From Nitrospira sp. (lineage in GTDB: Bacteria; Nitrospirota; Nitrospiria; Nitrospirales; Nitrospiraceae), in assembly GCA_030444405.1 (NCBI GenBank), contig JARFPM010000026.1, positions 1 through 54,894 of the forward strand: a stretch of DNA of 54,894 bases, in the 5' to 3' direction. The notes beneath the pieces were generated by a model. That model was not told the origin of the DNA and ran no database searches. It was given only the letters and a program-made list of their open reading frames with translations. Both the position numbers and the translations under genes were made by a program. This document shows, in pieces, positions 1 to 7,423 of this stretch. The stretch's first letter is position 1, and every line of letters starts with the position of its first letter.

Positions 1-268
1 CGGCCCACATCAAGCGGCGAAACGGTTTTAGAAAGATGGCCGCATCGACCCCCTGCGAGAACGCGCGCCGTTGATCCTTCAACGGGTCCGTGAAACGAAT
101 CGTTCGGACATAATCCACGTCGGGGTGACGATCCAAAAGAGGCGCCGTCGTAGGACTGACGAGAAACCCAATTCTCGCACCAGGCACAAGCTGCCGAAGC
201 TGCGTTGCCACAGGAATAGACAGAAGCATGTCACCGATACCGTCCGGGCGAACAATCAAGACATTCAT
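1..268 (-). CDS. Glycosyltransferase family 9 (heptosyltransferase-like), partial
   Basis: The last gene of the envelope operon runs off the left edge of the window, so only about 89 N-terminal residues are present. They show the GT-B Rossmann start of family 9 heptosyltransferases: a short strand, then RPDGIGDMLLS, then the helix that follows it. Such enzymes add ADP-heptose or a related sugar to the LPS inner core at the cytoplasmic face. The ATG at 268 overlaps the TGA of the preceding heptosyltransferase as ATGA, which implies translational coupling; an in-frame ATG at 274 is an alternative. The exact sugar donor and acceptor cannot be told from this fragment. Confidence 0.75.
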   Translation of the reverse strand, partial: MNVLIVRPDGIGDMLLSIPVATQLRQLVPGARIGFLVSPTTAPLLDRHPDVDYVRTIRFTDPLKDQRRAFSQGVDAAIFLKPFRRLMWA

Positions 269-1401
269 CGACATGTTCGGGGAGCAGCTAACAACGGCCG
301 CGCAACCTCAACGACCTGTGTCGGCTTAATGAGATGGAGACATTCGACCTCAGGATCATGTCGACAGATCCGACTGAAACAAGGGCTGCAGGACGGCTGA
401 CCGGCTAACACATGATGACCGGCTCCATATGGACCGGTCCGAATCGCGCTGGTCGGTCCAAAGATCGCGATGACCGGAACTCCAAGTGCGGCAGCAATGT
501 GCATCGGTCCGGAATCATTTGTGATCATGGCGGTCGCTTTTGACAGCAGCGCCGGTAAGCACCTCAGGGGAACCTCGCCGCTCAGGTCAATGAACGGACT
601 TTGGGTTAACGCCCTTACCCTCTCCGTATAACACCGCTCCTCCGAACTTCCGATCATCACGACCGGACCAAGATGTGCGCCATACAGTTGATCCACAACG
701 GCGCCAAAAGACGTGAGCGGCCAGCGTTTTGTCGGCCACCGTGCTCCAATGTTCATCGCCACCCATGGCTTGTCCACCGAAAGGCCTTTACTCTCACAGA
801 GCTTTCGAACGACCGTCATGTCTTCTTCCAGCAATCTGAACCCGAATCGCGGTCTGTCCGGCAAAGATACGCCCAGCGCCGCGGCAACCGAAAGGTATCG
901 ATCGACGGCATGGACATCGGGAGTGGCGACCGGTACGCGGTGAGTGTAGAACCATGGGCTTCCTTCCCTCCCGTTCGCGAATCCGATACGCGTCGGCGCG
1001 CCACTGAAACGTGCCACGATGGCACTGCGAAACAGGCCTTGCAAGTCGATGGCGAGGTCAAACCGCTCTGCTCGCAGCGCACGGCTTTCCCTGACCCAAC
1101 TTCTCACCATCGCATCCACTGGCCAGACACGATCAATCCCCTCGGCTCGTTCGACAAGCTCAGCCCACTGACGCTTCACCAGCCACGTGATATGCGAGGC
1201 CGGCCATTGTGCTTTGAGCGCCGAAACGACCGGAAAGGTGTGGACGATATCTCCCAGGGAGCTAGGCTTGATGAGAAGAATGCGGGCTCGACTAAACGCC
1301 GAGGAGGAAAGAGTACCCTGCGGCTTCTTAGATGCCACCGGACAATCTTCCGGCGAACCCCGCCCGTCGGAAACCGAAGACGAAGGAAGAGCGTGCGTCA
1401 T
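265..1401 (-). CDS. Heptosyltransferase family protein (GT9)
   Basis: About 378 residues, normal for the ADP-heptose:LPS heptosyltransferase family (WaaC/WaaF/WaaQ). Residues about 38-60 hold the family start ILLIKPSSLGDIVHTFP. The C-terminal half has the nucleotide-sugar site around NDSGPMHIAAALGVPVIAIFGPT, and a Cys-rich segment (SCSPCFSRICRH) typical of WaaC/WaaQ relatives follows. It probably adds a heptose to the LPS inner core in the cytoplasm. I chose the ATG at 1401 (AAGGA just upstream) over a GTG at 1413. It lies 25 bases after the methyltransferase gene and overlaps the next GT9 gene by four bases. SLGD resembles WaaC more than WaaF, but the subfamily is not certain. Confidence 0.85.
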   Translation of the reverse strand: MTHALPSSSVSDGRGSPEDCPVASKKPQGTLSSSAFSRARILLIKPSSLGDIVHTFPVVSALKAQWPASHITWLVKRQWAELVERAEGIDRVWPVDAMVRSWVRESRALRAERFDLAIDLQGLFRSAIVARFSGAPTRIGFANGREGSPWFYTHRVPVATPDVHAVDRYLSVAAALGVSLPDRPRFGFRLLEEDMTVVRKLCESKGLSVDKPWVAMNIGARWPTKRWPLTSFGAVVDQLYGAHLGPVVMIGSSEERCYTERVRALTQSPFIDLSGEVPLRCLPALLSKATAMITNDSGPMHIAAALGVPVIAIFGPTSAIRTGPYGAGHHVLAGQPSCSPCFSRICRHDPEVECLHLIKPTQVVEVARPLLAAPRTCR

Positions 1402-1426
1402 TAATCCTTGCACGGTCTGAATCTCT

Positions 1427-2428
1427 TCATGACCGTCTCACGGAATAGAGCGGCAGCTGAGAAGAATAGAGTTTGTCGAGCAGTGCCTTCCCGGTTGTTG
1501 CATCCGCCGTTTCACGCCTTTCCATTAGCGATCGGCAGAGGCGTTGCCAAGCACGAACGTACGGCAGCGGTGTCAAGTGGCGATGCACCTTGCTGTGCTG
1601 ACGCACGATCCTCGACACCCACTCGTAGTTGCCCGGGATGGCGGCTTCGTAATGATCCTCGATCAGCGGTTCGGCGCGCGTGAGGAACATCGTGATATTC
1701 CCACCGTCGCGGGAAATGAGATGCCTGGTTTCGTACAATCCGTGCTTCCTGGCCAATCTGCGCAATGACACAACGTTGAAATTATAGAGATGGGCTTCAT
1801 GGAACGTGCTGCAAGAGGCCTGACAGGTCGCCTCCACATTGGGAACTTCCACCACAAGCGTACCGTCTGGTTTTAGCCAGGATCGAAGCAGGGCTAAAAC
1901 TAAACCAGGATCTTCCGTATGTTCGAGTACATGCCAGATCGTGACCACATCGAACGATTCGGATGGAAACGTCGCATCTTGCACGAACCCGACCTGAACC
2001 GTGAGCCCATATTCCTGTATGGAATAGTCGGCATACCCTCTATTCGGTTCAATGCCGCTCACGCCATGCCCCAACGATTGAAGCAGATAGGCGAACTCTC
2101 CTCCGCCGGTGCCGACATCGAGAACGGCTTTTCGACTCGACAGCAACTGCTCGACCTTCTTGAATCGCGATAGGGCCACATGACCTGCTCGCAGGACATG
2201 CTTGGGTTTCGGAGCGTAGGTGTGTTTATAGGAGAGGCGATACTCCTCCTCGTAAAACTGCCTGGCATCATGTGGGCGTGGGTCCGACCACACGAGCCCG
2301 CAGGCTTGACAAATGACGGTCCGCAAGGGCTTCCCGCTTCGACTTCTATTCGAAAGAATCGACACCTCGGTACCACCACAAAGATTACAAGGAATAGAAC
2401 AAGCGTTCATTTGCCGACTCACTGCCAT
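1427..2428 (-). CDS. Class I SAM-dependent methyltransferase with N-terminal zinc ribbon
   Basis: About 333 residues. Residues 10-45 contain two CxxC pairs (CNLCGG and CQACG), which looks like the small zinc-binding domain found in front of sugar C-methyltransferases and related enzymes. A Methyltransf_23-type Rossmann domain follows: motif I is VLDVGTGGGEFAYLL, and the acidic loop GIEPN binds SAM. A later WHVLEHTEDP is the usual motif IV region. Its position among LPS-core genes suggests it methylates a sugar or glycan intermediate, but the substrate is not visible. The ATG at 2428 has GAGG upstream and is preferred to a GTG at 2449. Confidence 0.75.
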   Translation of the reverse strand: MAVSRQMNACSIPCNLCGGTEVSILSNRSRSGKPLRTVICQACGLVWSDPRPHDARQFYEEEYRLSYKHTYAPKPKHVLRAGHVALSRFKKVEQLLSSRKAVLDVGTGGGEFAYLLQSLGHGVSGIEPNRGYADYSIQEYGLTVQVGFVQDATFPSESFDVVTIWHVLEHTEDPGLVLALLRSWLKPDGTLVVEVPNVEATCQASCSTFHEAHLYNFNVVSLRRLARKHGLYETRHLISRDGGNITMFLTRAEPLIEDHYEAAIPGNYEWVSRIVRQHSKVHRHLTPLPYVRAWQRLCRSLMERRETADATTGKALLDKLYSSQLPLYSVRRS

Positions 2429-2471
2429 CTTCCTCTCTCTGAGAAACACATCTCCCCATCTCCATTACGCC

Positions 2472-4250
2472 TCACGGGCGCGCGCCCTGACGCTCGCATA
2501 TCTGTGCGGACAACCTGCTTGCATCGGACAACAGCCAGTCGGCGGCCTCCGTCAGTGAGGATGCGACCCAATCTGGAGCCGGCCCCGAGGCTTTCAGTCT
2601 TTCCGCCTCCTGCGGAGGAACGACTCCCGTCGTCACCAAGACACTTCGCGCCCCAATCCGCTTCGCCAACTCGATATCGCGGATGTGATCGCCGATCAGA
2701 TAGGATCGATCAAGATTCACGCCCCACTCTCGCACTGCTTGGTCGATCATCCCACGGTTCGGCTTTCGACAGTCGCAACCGTCGTCAGGATGGTGAGGAC
2801 AAAAATAGATTGCGTCGAGTGATGCACCTGCGCCATCGAGGAGACGCTTAAGTTTCATGTGCACGGCCTCGAGGTCATCGCCCAACAATAGTCCTCGCGC
2901 GACCCCCGATTGATTGGTGACGACGATCAATCGGGCACCAGCCCGCTTCAGGGTCGCGAGCGCCTCGGGCACTCCGGGAAACAACTCAAACTGATCGGGG
3001 GACTTGATATAGCCTGGATCGGGATTAAGCGTTCCGTCTCGATCGAGAAAAACGGTGTATCCGGAAAGAATGTTCGTTTGGTCCGTCTGGTCTGTTCGGT
3101 CTGGCTGCTCTGGCTGGTCCGCGCTGTCAGAGAGTGAAGAAAGACCAGATAGACGAGGCAGACCGTTCAGCTGTTGCACCGCCGCTTCATACACCCGGTC
3201 AACGGAGATGCGAGTCATGCAACGGTGATCGATCGGGCATTCCCTGAGGAGGCAGGGCGCACAGTCTACGGCTTCCCGAACAATCGACCGTTCTTTCCCA
3301 TAAGGGGCGGTAGTGCGCCAATCTGTGGGACCGAACACAGCCACGACCGGCACCCCGCACGCGGCGGCGATATGCATCGGCCCAGTATCGTTGGTGATCA
3401 GCAGGCGACAACGCTTCACCACCGCCATGAGCTCCCGAATGGTCGTCGCGCCGGACAACACGACCGATCGCCCACCGAGCTGGGCCGCAATGTCCTTCCC
3501 CAGCGATTCCTCTCCCTTCGCTCCAAGTATGACCACTGCAACTTGCGCGCTCTCAGACTGTTCCAATCGCCGAACCAGTCGCTTCGCGACTTCGGCAAAT
3601 CGGTCGGATAACCAACGCTTGGCGCTGCCGTAGGTCGATCCGGGGTTGATACCGACAATGAGGTCTGACGAATCGATACCGGCTGAGGCAAGCCGTACGT
3701 CGACCATTCGGTCCTCGTCTGCCGAAACGAGCAACGTGGGGAAGGTGGCTCCACCAGCCATTCCCAATGGTCTCACTAAGTTCCAATAGTACTCGACTTG
3801 ATGCAGCGGCACAGGGCCTTTGGGAACAGCGACCGGTTCGGTCAAAAACAAGACCCTTCCGTCCGTGGCATACCCATATCGCCGTGGGATGCCGGCGAGC
3901 CACGCAAGAAATGCGGCTTCGAACGCGTTCTGGAACAGCACCGCCAAATCGAAACGGTGCCGTCGCAACGTACCGGCGAGCGACCACTTTCCCGACATCC
4001 CCGCGTGCGCTCCTTTGTCATCGTACACCAGCACGGCATTAAGCCCCGGGTGGGCAATGAATAGCTCAGCGATGACAGGTTTGGCGAGCATCATCAACTC
4101 GGCCTCGGGGAACAGAGACCGCAGCCCACGGACAGCCGGCTCGCACATGACGGCATCGCCGATCCAATTCGGCGCCCGCACCAGGATTTTGTGAGGCAAA
4201 ATCTTACGCACGAGACCCCACTTGTTCTCTCTCACCGCGTAACGGCCCAT
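2472..4250 (-). CDS. waaF-gmhB: Fusion of heptosyltransferase II (WaaF) and heptose bisphosphate phosphatase (GmhB)
   Basis: A 592-residue two-domain protein. Residues about 20-370 are a WaaF-type GT9 domain: ILVRAPNWIGDAVM at the start, NPGSTYGSAKRW in the middle and NDTGPMHIAAACGVPVVAVF in the donor site. Residues about 397-570 are a HAD phosphatase of the GmhB type: nucleophile motif FLDRDGTLN, VVTNQSGVARG, the zinc-binding loop CPHHPDDGCDCRKP, and GDHIRDIELA. GmhB removes the 7-phosphate from heptose 1,7-bisphosphate, an early step of ADP-heptose synthesis, while WaaF uses the finished ADP-heptose, so the fusion joins an early and a late step of one pathway. The domains are linked by about 25 Asp/Gln/Thr-rich residues encoded by repeats. 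A GTG at 4211 would overlap lpxK by only eight bases and is a possible alternative start. Confidence 0.9.
   Translation of the reverse strand: MGRYAVRENKWGLVRKILPHKILVRAPNWIGDAVMCEPAVRGLRSLFPEAELMMLAKPVIAELFIAHPGLNAVLVYDDKGAHAGMSGKWSLAGTLRRHRFDLAVLFQNAFEAAFLAWLAGIPRRYGYATDGRVLFLTEPVAVPKGPVPLHQVEYYWNLVRPLGMAGGATFPTLLVSADEDRMVDVRLASAGIDSSDLIVGINPGSTYGSAKRWLSDRFAEVAKRLVRRLEQSESAQVAVVILGAKGEESLGKDIAAQLGGRSVVLSGATTIRELMAVVKRCRLLITNDTGPMHIAAACGVPVVAVFGPTDWRTTAPYGKERSIVREAVDCAPCLLRECPIDHRCMTRISVDRVYEAAVQQLNGLPRLSGLSSLSDSADQPEQPDRTDQTDQTNILSGYTVFLDRDGTLNPDPGYIKSPDQFELFPGVPEALATLKRAGARLIVVTNQSGVARGLLLGDDLEAVHMKLKRLLDGAGASLDAIYFCPHHPDDGCDCRKPNRGMIDQAVREWGVNLDRSYLIGDHIRDIELAKRIGARSVLVTTGVVPPQEAERLKASGPAPDWVASSLTEAADWLLSDASRLSAQICERQGARP
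3073..3123 (-). repeat. Short degenerate repeats encoding the WaaF-GmhB linker
   Basis: On the plus strand this stretch is built from imperfect copies of TGGTC and TCTGG units (for example GGTCCGTCTGGTCTG). Read on the minus strand it encodes the low-complexity linker with QPEQPDRTDQTDQT. It contrasts with the normal coding sequence on either side. It may be an in-frame insertion of an intergenic-type repeat or a slippage-grown linker. Confidence 0.6.
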
Positions 4251-5295
4251 CGATTAACCTGTGCAGCCGCTCTTCTCCGCGCACGACTTTCGTCTCAAGG
4301 CGAAGCATCCACCAAGGGTCGCTTGGCATGAGCAAGGGAAGCAGCTTCCCTCCGTCCTTCTCAGTCGTCAGAACGATCCCGCCGCCGGTGGCCTGTAGAT
4401 TGGCGCGAATCTTCTCAATATCGCTGTGCTGATAGCCGTGATGATCTTCAAAGGCGGTCTCACCCAGGATCTCAACCCCCATGGATTCGGCTGATCCACG
4501 GAATGATCGGCTATTCCCAATGCCGCTGACCAACCACGCTTTTTCCCTTCGGCACCATTCAACCGGTTGCCGCTCACCAGAAACGATCGACAGAACGGAC
4601 TCCGGTCGAAACAGAACTTCAACGGCGTCTTCGGGCAAACATGAAATCGCTCGTAATCGGCCATAGATCGCGTCCACATCCTGACGCGAATCGGCACGGG
4701 TAATCACAACCGCACTGGCTCGACCCAGCTCCATCAAGGGTTCCCGCAGTCTTCCGGCCGGAAGCAGTGCATCAAGTCCTGCGGCATCGGTGGCATCCAG
4801 CAGCACAAGATCGACATCACGATGAAGTGCACGATGTTGAAAGCCATCATCTAGAATGAGGCAGTCGACTGGATAACGATCCAACACCCACCGACCAAGC
4901 GCGACCCGATCGGCTCCCACCGCCACAATGGCGTGGGGGCAACGTTGCGCCATGAGGAATGGCTCATCACCCGCTTCCAATGGACCAGCCAAGATTCGAG
5001 AACCATCCGATACGAGAAGTTGCTGTACTCTACTCGCCCGTTTGTATCCCCGGCTCAAGATCGCCACTCGCTGCCCTTTGGCCGACAGCCGTTCCGTCAG
5101 GAGAATGACGATGGGGGTTTTTCCTGTCCCCCCGACCGTAAGATTGCCCACGCTGACCACACGACAGGGGAGCCGTGTGGTGCGAAGCCACCCTTTCCGA
5201 TAGCACCACAGCCGAAATCGGATGATGAGGCCGTACAACCCAGCAACCCAGTAAAGCCCTTTGCGGACCGGTTGGCCAGGCTGCAAGAATGCCAT
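4204..5295 (-). CDS. lpxK: Tetraacyldisaccharide 4'-kinase
   Basis: LpxK phosphorylates the 4' position of the tetraacyl disaccharide 1-phosphate to make lipid IVA, at the inner membrane. From the ATG at 5295 the protein is 363 residues, a usual length. The N-terminus has a membrane-associated helix (GLYWVAGLYGLIIRFRLWCY), then the P-loop-like motif VGNLTVGGTGKTPIV, and later LILDDGFQHRALHRDVD, a hallmark of LpxK. The reading frame extends to a GTG at 5364, but that start lies inside waaA; the ATG at 5295 begins one base after the waaA stop and leaves the typical LpxK N-terminus. The C-terminal end overlaps the WaaF-GmhB gene. Confidence 0.93.
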   Translation of the reverse strand: MAFLQPGQPVRKGLYWVAGLYGLIIRFRLWCYRKGWLRTTRLPCRVVSVGNLTVGGTGKTPIVILLTERLSAKGQRVAILSRGYKRASRVQQLLVSDGSRILAGPLEAGDEPFLMAQRCPHAIVAVGADRVALGRWVLDRYPVDCLILDDGFQHRALHRDVDLVLLDATDAAGLDALLPAGRLREPLMELGRASAVVITRADSRQDVDAIYGRLRAISCLPEDAVEVLFRPESVLSIVSGERQPVEWCRREKAWLVSGIGNSRSFRGSAESMGVEILGETAFEDHHGYQHSDIEKIRANLQATGGGIVLTTEKDGGKLLPLLMPSDPWWMLRLETKVVRGEERLHRLIDGPLRGEREQVGSRA

Positions 5296-5296
5296 G

Positions 5297-6634
5297 TTAT
5301 TGTTTGGCCATAAGAGGCCCAGGCCCCGTTGCCACACAAGAATCGGAGTACGAAGGAGCCGCACGGAGACAGGTTTCGATGAACTCCAAACTCCGTGTGA
5401 GTGCGCCTTGATTATCCAACACCGCCTGCCTTGCAGCCTGCCCTACCCGATATCGGATTTCAGGCTGACCTAACCATTCCTCAAGAAAGGCGACCAGATC
5501 CTCCACTCCCGTCACGCGGCGCCCTCCTCCGGCTTCGGATAAGAGCGTCGCGACCTCCGTACAATGGTCTGTATGGGGCCCAAACATGACGGGTATGCCC
5601 CACACAGCCGGTTCCAACAAATTATGCCCACCCACGGGAACCAGAGTCCCGCCGACGAATGCCACGACCGCTTCTCGATACGCGCGAGACAGCTCCCCTC
5701 TGGTATCCAAAATGACCACGCGTGGCCCGGATCGCTTCTCTCGAATCCGACTCCTCCGCTGAACGATCAATCCGGCTGCTCGAAGCGTCGCTTCGAGTCG
5801 TTCCGTCCTCTCGATATGGCGCGGCGCCAACATCAACACCGTTGAGGGATAGGTCTTCACGATCTGTCGGTAAGCCGAGACCAGCAGCTCTTCTTCTCCG
5901 GGATGCGTACTGCCGGCGAGAATCAACTGCTCCTGCTCATCGATCCCGAAGCCTCGGCGGAGCAACTCATCCGATCGAACGTCCGGCAGCGGTTGATCAA
6001 ACTTGATATTGCCGGTCACGTGAACCCGCGACGGGTCGGCCCCCAATGCAACTAGACGATCCCCATCCCTATCGGTTTGCATCAGACAGAGAGTCAACGT
6101 CTGAAGCACGGAGCGATAGAAGGAGCGAATCATGGGCAAATCTTGACGGCGAAACGACCGGGATGACAGCCGCCCATTCACCAATACAGAGGGCACATCG
6201 TGATCTCGTAACGTCCACAGTAGGTTCGGCCATATTTCAGTCTCGACGAACACATAGAGCATTGGACGCAGGCACCGAACCATACCGGCCACGGCCCAGG
6301 GAAAATCCAGCGGAGCGTATCGATGTTCGGCGATGCCCCCTAAACGTTGTTCGACCGCCTCACGCCCGGTCTCGGTTACCGTCGTCACGATGTAGCGAAA
6401 CTCCGGATGGCGCTCCTGCAGTGCCTTCACGAGCGGCGCTGCCGCCACCACTTCACCGAGCGAAACCGCGTGCACCCAAACAAGCGGCTGCGGCGATCCA
6501 CCGCCGTCGGAAGAGTGGCCATGCCAGCCCATCCGCTGGAACAATCCTGGCCTGCAACGTGGCTTGGCTAGGAGGACGCCCATAATCACAGGGGTCGCGA
6601 AAAGAAGGCCGATGTTATAGAGAAGCTTCCACAT
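5297..6634 (-). CDS. waaA: 3-deoxy-D-manno-octulosonic acid (Kdo) transferase
   Basis: WaaA (KdtA) transfers Kdo from CMP-Kdo to lipid IVA at the inner membrane. The 445-residue protein starts with a transmembrane anchor (WKLLYNIGLLFATPVIMGVLL). The N-terminal domain has VWVHAVSLGEVVAAAPLV, where the Glu is the family's catalytic base, and VFVETEIWPNLL. The C-terminal GT-B domain contains TGNIKFDQPLP, AGSTHPGEEELL and GGHNLLEPAVWGIPVMFGPH. The ATG at 6634 fits the family N-terminus (M-hydrophobic-LLY) better than the upstream start at 6655. WaaA can be mono-, bi- or trifunctional; the sequence alone does not say which. Confidence 0.94.
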   Translation of the reverse strand: MWKLLYNIGLLFATPVIMGVLLAKPRCRPGLFQRMGWHGHSSDGGGSPQPLVWVHAVSLGEVVAAAPLVKALQERHPEFRYIVTTVTETGREAVEQRLGGIAEHRYAPLDFPWAVAGMVRCLRPMLYVFVETEIWPNLLWTLRDHDVPSVLVNGRLSSRSFRRQDLPMIRSFYRSVLQTLTLCLMQTDRDGDRLVALGADPSRVHVTGNIKFDQPLPDVRSDELLRRGFGIDEQEQLILAGSTHPGEEELLVSAYRQIVKTYPSTVLMLAPRHIERTERLEATLRAAGLIVQRRSRIREKRSGPRVVILDTRGELSRAYREAVVAFVGGTLVPVGGHNLLEPAVWGIPVMFGPHTDHCTEVATLLSEAGGGRRVTGVEDLVAFLEEWLGQPEIRYRVGQAARQAVLDNQGALTRSLEFIETCLRAAPSYSDSCVATGPGPLMAKQ

Positions 6635-6649
6635 GAAAACACCGCCGAC

Positions 6650-6668
6650 CGTCATTCGTCATGCGTCA
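6650..6668. repeat. Heptamer direct repeat CGTCATT/CGTCATG
   Basis: The stretch reads CGTCATT CGTCATG CGTCA, nearly three tandem copies of a seven-base unit, in the short gap upstream of waaA. The same unit occurs three times near 53616-53636. Confidence 0.7.
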
Positions 6669-6715
6669 AACATAGAATGACCGGAAGCATTCGCGCTTGG
6701 GGCTGTGCTTGGCGA

Positions 6716-7389
6716 TTAACGAATAACGTCTCGTTCCGCCTGGTCCGTCAATCGATTGAGAACCGTCTCTAGCTCCATTCGAGTCGCTTCAAGTGAGGCA
6801 TCTTCGGCTTCGCGCGAGACCCAGAGCGGACTTCCGTAGAGAATCAGGCCTCTGGAAAACGGATATGGGACCATGTAGCGGTCCCAGCTCGCAAAGAGTT
6901 TTTTTTTGAACAGGCAGAGGCGGCTGGCACGATTGGAAGGCCTGTCGCCTTGGCCAGATGAATCACTCCGAGCTTTGCGATGTGACGCGGCCCCTTGGGG
7001 CCGTCGGGCGTCACCGCAACATTCCGGCCGGATCGTCCCAGCTTGATCAGGGCCCGAAGCGCGCCAGCTCCTCCACGCGTGCTCGACCCGCGAACCGCTT
7101 CATGGCCGAATCGGGCAATGATCCGCGCGATGATTTCTCCATCGCCATGCCGGCTGATTAAAACATGGGCAGCTTTTCCTTGGTGGCCGATCAGCATCAT
7201 CAACTGCTGGTCATGCCAGAAGGTCAGAATTATGTGGCGCCCCGCCCCATATAACGACGCATCAGCCTCTTCGTGACTGCGAATCTCATAGCGCATCGAG
7301 CGTGCGATACCGCGAATGACAGCGGCCCCGACCGGCGGCAGAAGAGAACGCTTCACCCACTGTGCGACACGCTTCTTCAGACTGGTCAC
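6716..7389 (-). CDS. DUF374 lysophospholipid acyltransferase-like protein, frame broken at a run of nine A
   Basis: The first about 160 residues are a DUF374/LpxL-like acyltransferase: FWHDQQLMML carries the HxxxxD-like catalytic segment, and VTPDGPKGPR is the DUF374 signature. It probably adds a secondary acyl chain to lipid A or its precursor at the inner membrane. At 6899-6907 (nine A in the coding strand) the frame is wrong by one base. As written, translation goes into SACSKKNSLRAG and stops at 6844. With one more A it continues as KKKLFASWDRYMVPYPFSRG, then for about 45 further sensible residues, to a stop at 6716. The continuation looks conserved, so this is a recent or assembly frameshift, or slippage. 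GTG at 7389 is chosen (GAGG eight bases upstream); GTG at 7407 is possible. Confidence 0.78.
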
Positions 7390-7392
7390 CCC

Positions 7393-7420
7393 CTCAGTCC
7401 TCAGCACTCAGCACCTCACG
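7393..7420. repeat. Heptamer tandem repeat CTCAGCA
   Basis: Tandem units CTCAGTC, CTCAGCA, CTCAGCA and a degenerate CCTCACG fill the gap between msbA and the DUF374 gene. On the minus strand they supply several GAGG-like ribosome-binding sequences, which makes the start of the DUF374 gene ambiguous. Confidence 0.65.
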
Positions 7421-7423
7421 TCA

